A stretch of DNA of 26,149 nt from Candidatus Neomicrothrix sp. UBA2131 (lineage in GTDB: Bacteria; Actinomycetota; Acidimicrobiia; Acidimicrobiales; MedAcidi-G1), in contig DCXR01000034.1 of assembly GCA_002329075.1 (NCBI GenBank), positions 1 through 26,149 on the forward strand, given 5' to 3'. Both the position numbers and the translations under genes were made by a program. Of the stretch, positions 15,615-21,557 are shown in pieces. Under the pieces are notes generated by a model, which was given only the letters and a program-made list of their open reading frames with translations, was not told the DNA's origin and searched no databases. Each line of letters opens with the position of its first letter. The first letter of the stretch is position 1.

Positions 15615-15621
15615 GGGAACC

Positions 15622-15834
15622 ATGAACGAACAACTGGTCCTCGCCTCGACTCGGCGCCACCGCTCCGCCCGACCCGATTTCCTCCTCGATGCCCGCACCC
15701 GGGCGATCGGCCTGGCCGGCGTCGCCCGCGCCAGGGCCGAACTCCGGCGCCACGCACCGGTCGACGACAGCGCCCCGGCAGGCACCGTGGCAGCCACCGA
15801 CGAGGACCCCGGCCCACAGCGCCGGGTCGCCTGA
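15622..15834 (+). CDS. Small Arg/Ala-rich protein of 70 residues, function unknown
   Basis: Not recognised. The ATG at 15622 begins MNEQLVLASTRRHRSARPDF, and the rest is rich in Arg and Ala up to about residue 45 (DARTRAIGLAGVARARAELR), then Asp/Ala/Pro-rich and probably disordered. There is no signal peptide, membrane segment or cysteine. The charge suggests nucleic-acid or membrane-surface binding, but that is only composition. Support for a gene is the -10-like box 7 bases upstream and its placement 8 bases ahead of the thermonuclease gene, with which it would share an mRNA. In DNA of this composition a 70-codon frame could still be spurious. Confidence 0.5.
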   Translation: MNEQLVLASTRRHRSARPDFLLDARTRAIGLAGVARARAELRRHAPVDDSAPAGTVAATDEDPGPQRRVA

Positions 15835-15842
15835 GTCGGGCC

Positions 15843-16343
15843 ATGCGTGCCGTCCTGGTGCTCATGGGCCTGCTGCTGGGCGGTGCCTGCAGTTCCCCGA
15901 ACCTGTCCGCCGACGGCGTGGGCACCGTCGTCGAGGTGATCGACGGCGACACGGTGATCGTCGATCTGGCCGGGCACCGCGAGACCGTGCGCCTGCTGGG
16001 CATCGACACCCCCGAGACAGTCCACCCCGACCGGCCGGTCGAGTGCTTCGGCGCCGAGGCGTCGGCACGACTGCGCCTGCTCCTCACTCCGGGCAGCGGG
16101 GTGATCGTCACACGCGACATCGAACCCCGTGACCGCTACGGCCGCCTCCTCGCCTACCTCGAACGCCTCTCCGACGGCCTCCAGGTCAACATGGCCCTCG
16201 TCGAGCGCGGCTATGCGGCGACGCTCCACATCGATCCAAACGACGCCCTGCTCCACGAGTTGGCGGCTGCGGAGAGCCGTGCCCGCGCAGCCGGCCTCGG
16301 TCTATGGACCCGGTGCGGCGGCCCCCACGAACCGGTGGCCTGA
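15843..16343 (+). CDS. Thermonuclease-family (SNase-like) exported nuclease
   Basis: A 166-residue protein with an N-terminal export signal: MRAVLVLMGLLLGGAC, a hydrophobic run ending at Cys16. The GGAC sequence resembles a lipoprotein processing site but lacks the usual Leu at -3, so either a lipoprotein or a secreted form is possible. The SNase domain (about 25-156) has VVEVIDGDTVIV (29-40), VRLLGIDTPET with Arg50 and Glu58, and RDRYGRLLAYL with Arg101, matching the Arg35/Glu43/Arg87 active site of staphylococcal nuclease. NMALVERGYA (116-125) is also conserved. It should cut DNA or RNA outside the cytoplasmic membrane with calcium. It follows the 70-residue protein gene by 8 bases. Confidence 0.9.
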   Translation: MRAVLVLMGLLLGGACSSPNLSADGVGTVVEVIDGDTVIVDLAGHRETVRLLGIDTPETVHPDRPVECFGAEASARLRLLLTPGSGVIVTRDIEPRDRYGRLLAYLERLSDGLQVNMALVERGYAATLHIDPNDALLHELAAAESRARAAGLGLWTRCGGPHEPVA

Positions 16344-16402
16344 CCGGCACTCGTCCCCAGGTCTTCCGCTGCGTTCCATCGCCCGGCAACGCTGTCGTCA
16401 GG

Positions 16403-16408
16403 TACCGT
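16403..16408 (+). promoter_or_regulatory. -10 box (TACCGT) of the YdjC-like gene
   Basis: TACCGT ends 6 bases before the ATG at 16415, giving a probable leaderless mRNA and fixing the start. Confidence 0.45.
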
Positions 16409-16414
16409 TCCCCC

Positions 16415-17245
16415 ATGACCGCACTCGCCGAGGTGCTCGGACATGGCGCCGACGCCCGGCTCCTCATCCTCACCGCCGACCAGTTGGGGATGTGCCACGC
16501 CACCAACGTCGGCGTCTACGAGAGCCTCCGCACCGGCCTGGCAACAGGTGCCTCGTTGATGGTCCCCGCCCCCTGGGCACGGGAGGCCGCAGCCCACTAC
16601 CGGGGCGAACCCATAGGTGTCCACCTGACCCTCAACGCCGAACTCGACTGCTACCGCTGGCGACCCATCACGGCTGCACCCTCGCTCCTGGACGGTGACG
16701 GCGGCTTCCCACGCACGGTGGACGACCTCTGGGACCACGCCGACCTGGACGAGACCCGGTCAGAGTGCCGGGCACAACTCGAGCGGGCCATCCTCTGGGG
16801 CTTCGACGTCTGCCACCTCAGCACCCACCTGGGCGCGCTCCAGGACCGCCCGGAGTTCTTCGACGTACTGCTCGACCTGGCTGTCGAGCACCGCCTGCCG
16901 ATCCGCCTCGAGGGCGGCGACGCCGAGGCAAGGGCCGGCTTCCCGTTCCGGGCACTGGCCGCCGAGGAAGGCGTGTTCACGGCAGACCACCACGGTCTCC
17001 GACCCCTCGCCGATACCGACGCCCTCGAGCGCCAGGCCATGGACCTCGGGCCTGGCGTCACCGAGATCGTCGTGGAGCCGGCGGTCGACACACCGGAGTT
17101 GCGGGCCATCTGCGACAACTGGGGCAGGCGCGTCGACCACCGCGACCTGGTCTGTGGCAACTCGGAACTCCGGGCCGACCTCGACAGGGGCCACGTACGC
17201 CTGATCAACTGGCGCGACGTGCGCGAGGCCCAGCGGGCCGCCTGA
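16415..17245 (+). CDS. YdjC/ChbG-family carbohydrate deacetylase homologue with altered metal site
   Basis: A 276-residue protein of the YdjC family, metal-dependent deacetylases acting on acetylated (often chitin-derived) sugars. The family frame is clear: LLILTADQLGMCHATN (16-31), TGASLMVPAPW (44-54), IGVHLTLNAE (67-76) with His70, and HLSTHLGALQDRPEFF (134-149) with His138. In E. coli ChbG the metal ligands are Asp11 of NADDFG, His61 and His125. Here the matching motif reads TADQLG, placing Gln23 where the ligand Asp sits, and the usual HLDSH reads HLSTH. Both His ligands remain, as does Asp22, the catalytic-Asp equivalent. The protein may be a deacetylase with changed metal preference or a divergent enzyme. 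The YRW segment (80-82) belongs to an actinobacteria-rich subgroup. Confidence 0.8.
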   Translation: MTALAEVLGHGADARLLILTADQLGMCHATNVGVYESLRTGLATGASLMVPAPWAREAAAHYRGEPIGVHLTLNAELDCYRWRPITAAPSLLDGDGGFPRTVDDLWDHADLDETRSECRAQLERAILWGFDVCHLSTHLGALQDRPEFFDVLLDLAVEHRLPIRLEGGDAEARAGFPFRALAAEEGVFTADHHGLRPLADTDALERQAMDLGPGVTEIVVEPAVDTPELRAICDNWGRRVDHRDLVCGNSELRADLDRGHVRLINWRDVREAQRAA

Positions 17246-17260
17246 ATCGGCGAACGGCTT

Positions 17261-17659
17261 TCAGACCTCGTCGAAAGCGCTGCGTCCGGCCAGGTCGGCC
17301 AGCAGGCCCGCCCACTCAGGGCTCCCGAACACCGGCCGCAAGCCGAACACATAGCGGGCGTAGTCGCCCTCGACCTTGCAACGGCCCGACATGAACGCCT
17401 CGTCCGGATCGAGTTCGCCCCGGAACCGTGACACCGCCTCCGGGTAGGCCCAGGTGACCGTGGCATCCTGGTCGCCGTCACGGCCCGGGATCACCTCGAC
17501 CACCCGACCGTCGGCCACGACCAGCCGGAACTGCACCTTGCCGTGCGGCGTCTTGGAGATGGCGAACCGCACCACCCCGTCGAGGCCCGGGCGCTCGGGC
17601 AGAAGTGCTACGGCCTCGGCGAACTCGGTGATCCAGTCCTGTGAGAGGAACGACGCCAT
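17261..17659 (-). CDS. SCP2 sterol-transfer-domain protein
   Basis: A 132-residue single-domain protein with the SCP2 pattern: a long N-terminal helix (SQDWITEFAEAVALL), strands VVRFAIS, GKVQFRLVVADGRVVEVIPG and ATVTWAYPEAVSRFRGELDP, then FMSGRCKVEGDYARYVFGL. SCP2 domains hold hydrophobic ligands such as sterols or acyl chains in a tunnel; in bacteria the ligands are mostly unknown. No signal or membrane segment is present, so it is cytoplasmic. Its ATG overlaps the mca stop codon by one base (TGATG), indicating translational coupling to the mycothiol amidase. The stop lies 15 bases from that of the convergent YdjC-like gene. Confidence 0.82.
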   Translation of the reverse strand: MASFLSQDWITEFAEAVALLPERPGLDGVVRFAISKTPHGKVQFRLVVADGRVVEVIPGRDGDQDATVTWAYPEAVSRFRGELDPDEAFMSGRCKVEGDYARYVFGLRPVFGSPEWAGLLADLAGRSAFDEV

Positions 17660-18633
17660 CAGGCCGGCTCCTCCACCGCGGCCCGTCGGGCAAGGGCATC
17701 TACCTCGGCACGGCCCATCCAGCGAATCCGGTCGAAGAGGTCGGACTCGAGCTCGCCCTCCGGCGGTCCTCCGACCAACGTCTCGGCCAGCACGTAGTCG
17801 TCCCACGGGTAGGCGTCGCCGGCGACGTCGTCGGGGAGCCCGAACCAGAACGGCGAGGCCGGGTCGATCTGTGTGGCGTGGGCCCTGAGGGCATCGCACC
17901 TGGCCTGCCAGTGGCCGCCTACGGGCACCTTCGTCGTGATCAGATGGTCGTGGGAGGGTCGTCGTTCGAACCACCACTCGCCATAGGGCGACCTGAGGCC
18001 GAGTTCGCCGAACTTGGCGTGCAGCGCCGCGATCCGAGCCCGTGACCACGTCGTGAAGTAGAGCTTCAGCGGCTGCCATGGCTCCCCCGCCTCCGGGTAC
18101 CTGGCCGGATCGCCGGCCGCAGCGAAGGCCGGCACCGAAACGTCGTGCACCTGGAGGTGGTCCGGGTGGTTGTAGCCACGACGTTCGTCGGGGTAGGTGA
18201 CGACCACGTGCGGCCGGACCCTTCGGATGATTCCGACCAGTCGGCCGACGGCCTCGTTCGGATCTGCATCGGCAAAGGCGTTCGGTTGGGTATCGGGGTG
18301 GCTGTCGGGGTGGTCTTCGGGGTGGTCGTCGTCGACGGGATCCGACATGCCGGAGTCGTGATAACCGAGCATGACGACCTCGTCATACCCGATGATCTCG
18401 GCAGAGCGCCGAAGTTCCCCGGCGCGCACCTCCGGAAGGCATGCATGTACCTCGGGACGGTCCATCGCCGGGTTCAGGATGTCGCCGGCCTCACCGCCGG
18501 TACAGCAGACCAGGACGCAGTACACACCTGCAGCACTGCATGCCGAGACCGTCGATGCCCCCTTGGAGGCCTCGTCGTCGGGATGCGCATGGATGGTGAG
18601 CAGGCGGAGTTCCGGCTGTTCGGTCGACTGCAT
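17659..18633 (-). CDS. mca: Mycothiol S-conjugate amidase
   Basis: A 324-residue zinc hydrolase of the LmbE/PIG-L family. The metal motifs are AHPDDE (16-21) and NHPDH (155-159). The rest follows mycobacterial Mca rather than the shorter MshB deacetylase: CCTGGEAGDILNPAMDRPEV (43-62), YHDSG (91-95), AGEPWQPLKLYF and LRAHATQIDP near the C-terminus. Mca cleaves mycothiol conjugates of toxins, releasing a mercapturic acid for export. The loop between about 98 and 118 has a His-Pro-Asp repeat (HPED, HPDS, HPDT) encoded by 12-base tandem repeats where other Mca proteins have a Pro-rich linker. Start is the ATG at 18633, 8 bases after a TACCGT box. It implies that this organism makes mycothiol. Confidence 0.92.
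   Translation of the reverse strand: MQSTEQPELRLLTIHAHPDDEASKGASTVSACSAAGVYCVLVCCTGGEAGDILNPAMDRPEVHACLPEVRAGELRRSAEIIGYDEVVMLGYHDSGMSDPVDDDHPEDHPDSHPDTQPNAFADADPNEAVGRLVGIIRRVRPHVVVTYPDERRGYNHPDHLQVHDVSVPAFAAAGDPARYPEAGEPWQPLKLYFTTWSRARIAALHAKFGELGLRSPYGEWWFERRPSHDHLITTKVPVGGHWQARCDALRAHATQIDPASPFWFGLPDDVAGDAYPWDDYVLAETLVGGPPEGELESDLFDRIRWMGRAEVDALARRAAVEEPA
18279..18326. repeat. 12-base tandem repeat inside mca
   Basis: Three near-identical 12-base units (core TCGGGGTGG on the plus strand, at 18291-18302, 18303-18314 and 18315-18326) follow one degenerate unit at 18279-18290. On the coding strand each encodes His-Pro-(Asp/Glu)-x, keeping the frame. Confidence 0.75.
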
Positions 18634-18641
18634 GGGCGGTC

Positions 18642-18647
18642 ACGGTA
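18642..18647 (-). promoter_or_regulatory. -10 box (TACCGT) of mca
   Basis: On the minus strand TACCGT ends 8 bases before the mca ATG. The octamer GCTACCGT faces an identical copy used by the divergent NfeD gene. Confidence 0.45.
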
Positions 18648-18692
18648 GCGGGTGCCCAATCCGGGGCCGCGGCCACGACAAAACGAACGCGT

Positions 18693-18700
18693 GCTACCGT
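18693..18700 (+). promoter_or_regulatory. Extended -10 box (TGC-TACCGT) of the NfeD/stomatin operon
   Basis: TACCGT at 18695-18700 is preceded by TGC, the extended -10 form. It is 45 bases before the ATG at 18746, and the purine-rich ribosome site at 18727-18735 fits in the leader. Confidence 0.4.
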
Positions 18701-18745
18701 CGCGGCACTCTGGCCGGAGGCGAAAGAAGGGAGGGTGAGCACCAG

Positions 18746-19204
18746 ATGGACCCTGAGGTCTGGCGCTGGGTGTGGCTGGCCGCCGCCGCCGCGTTCATCG
18801 TCGGGGAGATCACCGTCGCCGGCACCTTCTTCCTGCTGCCCTTCGGCCTGGGAGCCGCCGTGGCGGCCGTGTTCGCCTTCTCGGGTGCCGGGTCGGCGAC
18901 GGGGTGGATCATCTTCGTCTCCGTCTCGGTCGTGGCCACCATCGCCGTGCGTCCGATCGTCCGGCGCCTCGACGCGACCGGCGACCCGATCAGCGTCGGT
19001 GCCGAACGGCTCATCGGCCAGGCGGGCGTAGTGATCACCGACCTGTCAGCAGATGCAGACCGCATGGGCGCCGTCCGGGTCGGCCGCGAGGAGTGGCACG
19101 CCGAGAGTTTCGACGGGATCGACCTCCCCGTCGGGACCGCAATCGAGGTGATCGACATCCTGGGAACCAGGGCTCTCGTGCGCCCTGTCGACTCCGAGTC
19201 CTGA
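18746..19204 (+). CDS. NfeD-like membrane protein, partner of stomatin
   Basis: A 152-residue short-form NfeD. It has hydrophobic segments at about 7-24, 25-46 and 53-69, followed by a soluble OB-fold domain (about 85-147) with the typical LIGQAGVVITDL (89-100) opening and the closing GTAIEVIDILGTRALVRP (130-147). The long form with an N-terminal ClpP-like protease domain is not present. NfeD proteins are encoded next to SPFH/stomatin genes and are thought to assemble with them in membrane microdomains. The ATG at 18746 has a strong purine-rich ribosome site (18727-18735). The stomatin gene follows after 37 bases, making a two-gene operon. Confidence 0.88.
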   Translation: MDPEVWRWVWLAAAAAFIVGEITVAGTFFLLPFGLGAAVAAVFAFSGAGSATGWIIFVSVSVVATIAVRPIVRRLDATGDPISVGAERLIGQAGVVITDLSADADRMGAVRVGREEWHAESFDGIDLPVGTAIEVIDILGTRALVRPVDSES

Positions 19205-19241
19205 CCACGCACCGGGTGAACGACCCAGAAAGGACCACACA

Positions 19242-20231
19242 ATGGCTGAGCTGATCGTTCTGGGCGTCATTGCCTTCGTCCTGTTCATCTTCGTGATGAA
19301 CGCCGTCAAGATCGTGCACCCCTACCAGCGGGGACTCGTCGAGCAGTTGGGTCGCTACAAGACGACCACCGACCCGGGCCTCAAGATGATCGCCCCGATC
19401 ATCCAGAAGCTGATCCGGGTCGACATGCGCGAGCAGGTGATCGACGTTCCACCCCAGGAGGTCATCACCAAGGACAACGTGACCGTCACGGTCGATGCCG
19501 TCATCTACTACGAGCCCACCGATCCCCAGCGGCTCGTCTACAACGTCGCCAACTTCATCATGGCCATCACGAAGCTGGCCCAGACCAACCTGAGGAACGT
19601 GATCGGTGACATGAGCCTCGACGCGGCGCTCACCTCCCGCGACAACGTCAACGTGGCATTACGCGAAGTACTCGACGACGCCACCGACAAGTGGGGCGTA
19701 CGCGTGGTGCGTGTCGAGATCCAGCGCATCGACCCGCCCACCGATGTCATGGACGCCATGCACGAGCAGATGAAGGCCGAGCGAACCCGTCGGGCCGTGG
19801 TGCTCGAGGCCGAGGGCGCCCGGGAGGCGGCCATCGCCCGGGCCGAGGGCGACAAGCGGTCCCGGATCCTCCACGCAGAAGGTGTCAGGCAGGAGGCGAT
19901 CCTCCATGCCGAGGGCGAGGCCCAGGCCATCCGGGAAGTCGCCGATGCCGACCGGTTCCGCGAGGAGACGGTCGCCCTGGGCGAGGCTGAGGCCGTCCGC
20001 AGCGTGTACCAGGCCATCCACGACGGCGACCCGACGCCCGACCTGCTGGCCATCAAGTACCTCGAGGCACTCGGAGTGGTCGCCGACGGCAGTGCCACCA
20101 AGATCTTCCTGCCGACCGACCTCTCGGCGACGCTGGGCTCGCTCGGCGCCATCGCCGAGCTGTTCCGCGGCGACGGCGGTGCAACGCCCGTGACGGTCCC
20201 GCCGGCACCCCAGGAGGAGTCCGCCGACTAG
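19242..20231 (+). CDS. Stomatin-like SPFH/band-7 membrane protein
   Basis: A 329-residue stomatin/QmcA-like protein. One N-terminal membrane helix (about 4-21) is followed by the SPFH domain (about 22-190), with HPYQRGLVEQLGRYK (26-40) and VDVPPQEVITKDNVTV-type strands. Next comes a charged coiled coil rich in Ala-Glu-Gly repeats (about 185-245: EAEGAREAAIARAEG, HAEGVRQEA, HAEGEAQA) that drives oligomerisation. The C-terminus contains a conserved LLAIKYLEAL segment and a Pro/Gly-rich tail. SPFH proteins form large membrane rings that scaffold microdomains and regulate proteases or channels. A ribosome site AGAAAGGA (19227-19234) lies 7 bases before the ATG. The NfeD gene upstream is its usual partner. 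Confidence 0.93.
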   Translation: MAELIVLGVIAFVLFIFVMNAVKIVHPYQRGLVEQLGRYKTTTDPGLKMIAPIIQKLIRVDMREQVIDVPPQEVITKDNVTVTVDAVIYYEPTDPQRLVYNVANFIMAITKLAQTNLRNVIGDMSLDAALTSRDNVNVALREVLDDATDKWGVRVVRVEIQRIDPPTDVMDAMHEQMKAERTRRAVVLEAEGAREAAIARAEGDKRSRILHAEGVRQEAILHAEGEAQAIREVADADRFREETVALGEAEAVRSVYQAIHDGDPTPDLLAIKYLEALGVVADGSATKIFLPTDLSATLGSLGAIAELFRGDGGATPVTVPPAPQEESAD

Positions 20232-20235
20232 TCGG
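20224..20235. repeat. Perfect 12-base palindrome at the stomatin stop codon
   Basis: CCGACTAGTCGG spans the stomatin stop and ends 2 bases before the stop of the convergent PhoU/TrkA_C gene. It may help termination on both strands but has no U-tract and the stem would be short. Confidence 0.3.
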
Positions 20236-20237
20236 AG

Positions 20238-21476
20238 TCAGGCACTCGCAGAACCGGTTCCGGCGGGGACCAGTTCGTCGTCGCCGTCCTCGTCCTCGAC
20301 GAGGTCCCAGCCGCACATGCGGGCCAACAGCGACCGCCCTTCGTCGGGGCCACTGGCGATGAGTTCGTCGCCGGCAGCCAGCCGCACACCACCCCGCGGC
20401 CGGTACACGTAACGGCCACCCCGCCGGATGGCGAGCACCGAGAAACCCGGCTCGATGTTCATGCCCAGGTCGGAGAGCGACGAGCCGTCGGTCGGCGACC
20501 CCTCGGCCACCGGGTAGCGCACCACAACCTCGTCGGCCTCGCCCAGGGCGATGCCGAGGATCGGATGCAGCTCCTCGTCCTTTTCGACGATCCAGACCAT
20601 CATCTGTGCCTGGTCCCCGATGTCCTCTGCGGCCTCGGCGAGGTGCAGGAGCCCGCGTAGCGCCGATGGTTCCAGGTCTGCGCCGGCCGACCGCAGGACC
20701 CACAGTTCGAGGTGGTCCTTCATCTCGTCGAGTCGGTCCTCGAGGTGGCGAACCTCGGAGGCGAGACCCCGGTCGCCGAAGACAAGGGCGCTGTAGGCGA
20801 GGCCCACGGCGGTCTCGGAGAGGTTCTTCATCTCGACCAGGACGTCCACCGCCCGGTCGAGGTCGGTGACTGCAGCTACGTCATCGGCGTGGGGTGGCTC
20901 CCAGACCGGTGCGGCGGCGAGCTCGCGCAACCTGTTGATGCCCTCCGGCGACCCGCGCAGGAACAGCACGTCGTCGGGGACGAGGACCGTGTCGCCACCC
21001 ACGTCGGTGTCCCAGTCACGGCCCCGACGGATCGACATCACCCGCATCCCGGCCTGGACCGGAAGCTCGAGGGCCGACAACGGACGGTGCGCCATGTGCG
21101 AGCCCTCGCTCACGAGCACCCGGTGCGACACCTCCTCGGCGTCGGAGAGGTCGGCCACTAGCTGTGCCGGAATGCCCAGCCGGTGTGTGACGATCCGGGC
21201 GATGTCCACGGCGTCGTTGGCCATGCGTTCGATGGCGGACACCACCTGAAGCACCGACGACATCCCCTCGGCCTCCCGTGGGCTCCGGGCGGCAAGCACG
21301 CACACCGCCCGCATGTCGTGGACCAGTTCGCTCATCTGCTCTTCGAGCTCGTCGACCTCCTCGGCCATGTCGGGGTCACCGAAGTAGACCGAGGCGTAGG
21401 CCAGGTCCACCATCAGCTCCGAGGTGTCCTTGGCCTCGGCCAGCATGGCCCGCAGGTTGCGGGGTTTGTCGTCCAT
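20238..21476 (-). CDS. Duplicated PhoU-TrkA_C (RCK_C) regulator of cation transport
   Basis: A 412-residue soluble protein built as an internal repeat. Each half has a PhoU-like helical domain (about 10-105 and 208-300) followed by a TrkA_C/RCK_C ligand-binding domain (about 110-188 and 308-390). The repeat is visible as TSELMVDLAYASVYFGDPD (18-36) against LSETAVGLAYSALVFGDRG (219-237), and MRVMSIRRGRDW (144-155) against FSVLAIRRGGRY (345-356). The domain arrangement matches the conserved family COG3273. RCK_C domains sense small ligands or nucleotides in potassium and divalent-cation transport. The next upstream gene is an MgtE-like pore, so this protein probably gates it. The ATG at 21476 has GAGGAA 3 bases upstream; an alternative TTG lies at 21503. 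The tail is acidic (DEDGDDE). Confidence 0.82.
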   Translation of the reverse strand: MDDKPRNLRAMLAEAKDTSELMVDLAYASVYFGDPDMAEEVDELEEQMSELVHDMRAVCVLAARSPREAEGMSSVLQVVSAIERMANDAVDIARIVTHRLGIPAQLVADLSDAEEVSHRVLVSEGSHMAHRPLSALELPVQAGMRVMSIRRGRDWDTDVGGDTVLVPDDVLFLRGSPEGINRLRELAAAPVWEPPHADDVAAVTDLDRAVDVLVEMKNLSETAVGLAYSALVFGDRGLASEVRHLEDRLDEMKDHLELWVLRSAGADLEPSALRGLLHLAEAAEDIGDQAQMMVWIVEKDEELHPILGIALGEADEVVVRYPVAEGSPTDGSSLSDLGMNIEPGFSVLAIRRGGRYVYRPRGGVRLAAGDELIASGPDEGRSLLARMCGWDLVEDEDGDDELVPAGTGSASA

Positions 21477-21502
21477 CAGTTCCTCACTCGATGTCGGGGG
21501 CA

Positions 21503-21508
21503 ATGGTA
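21503..21508 (-). promoter_or_regulatory. Possible -10 box (TACCAT) for the PhoU/TrkA_C gene
   Basis: On the minus strand TACCAT lies 26 bases before the ATG at 21476, inside the 81-base gap after the MgtE-like gene. It would allow separate transcription of the regulator. Confidence 0.3.
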
Positions 21509-21557
21509 GGTCCGGTGGGATGCCGGCAGAAGGAACAACGGTGGGAAACGTGCACCA

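Noticed and set aside
14685..15840. Plus-strand open frame running through the LLM oxidoreductase into the thermonuclease region
   Set aside because: The LLM protein on the minus strand has full-length family similarity. The thermonuclease has its own start with a signal peptide at 15843.
20224..20235. The CCGACTAGTCGG palindrome as an attachment or restriction-type site
   Set aside because: No integrase, repeat copy or mobile gene is nearby. A hairpin at convergent stops or chance is simpler.
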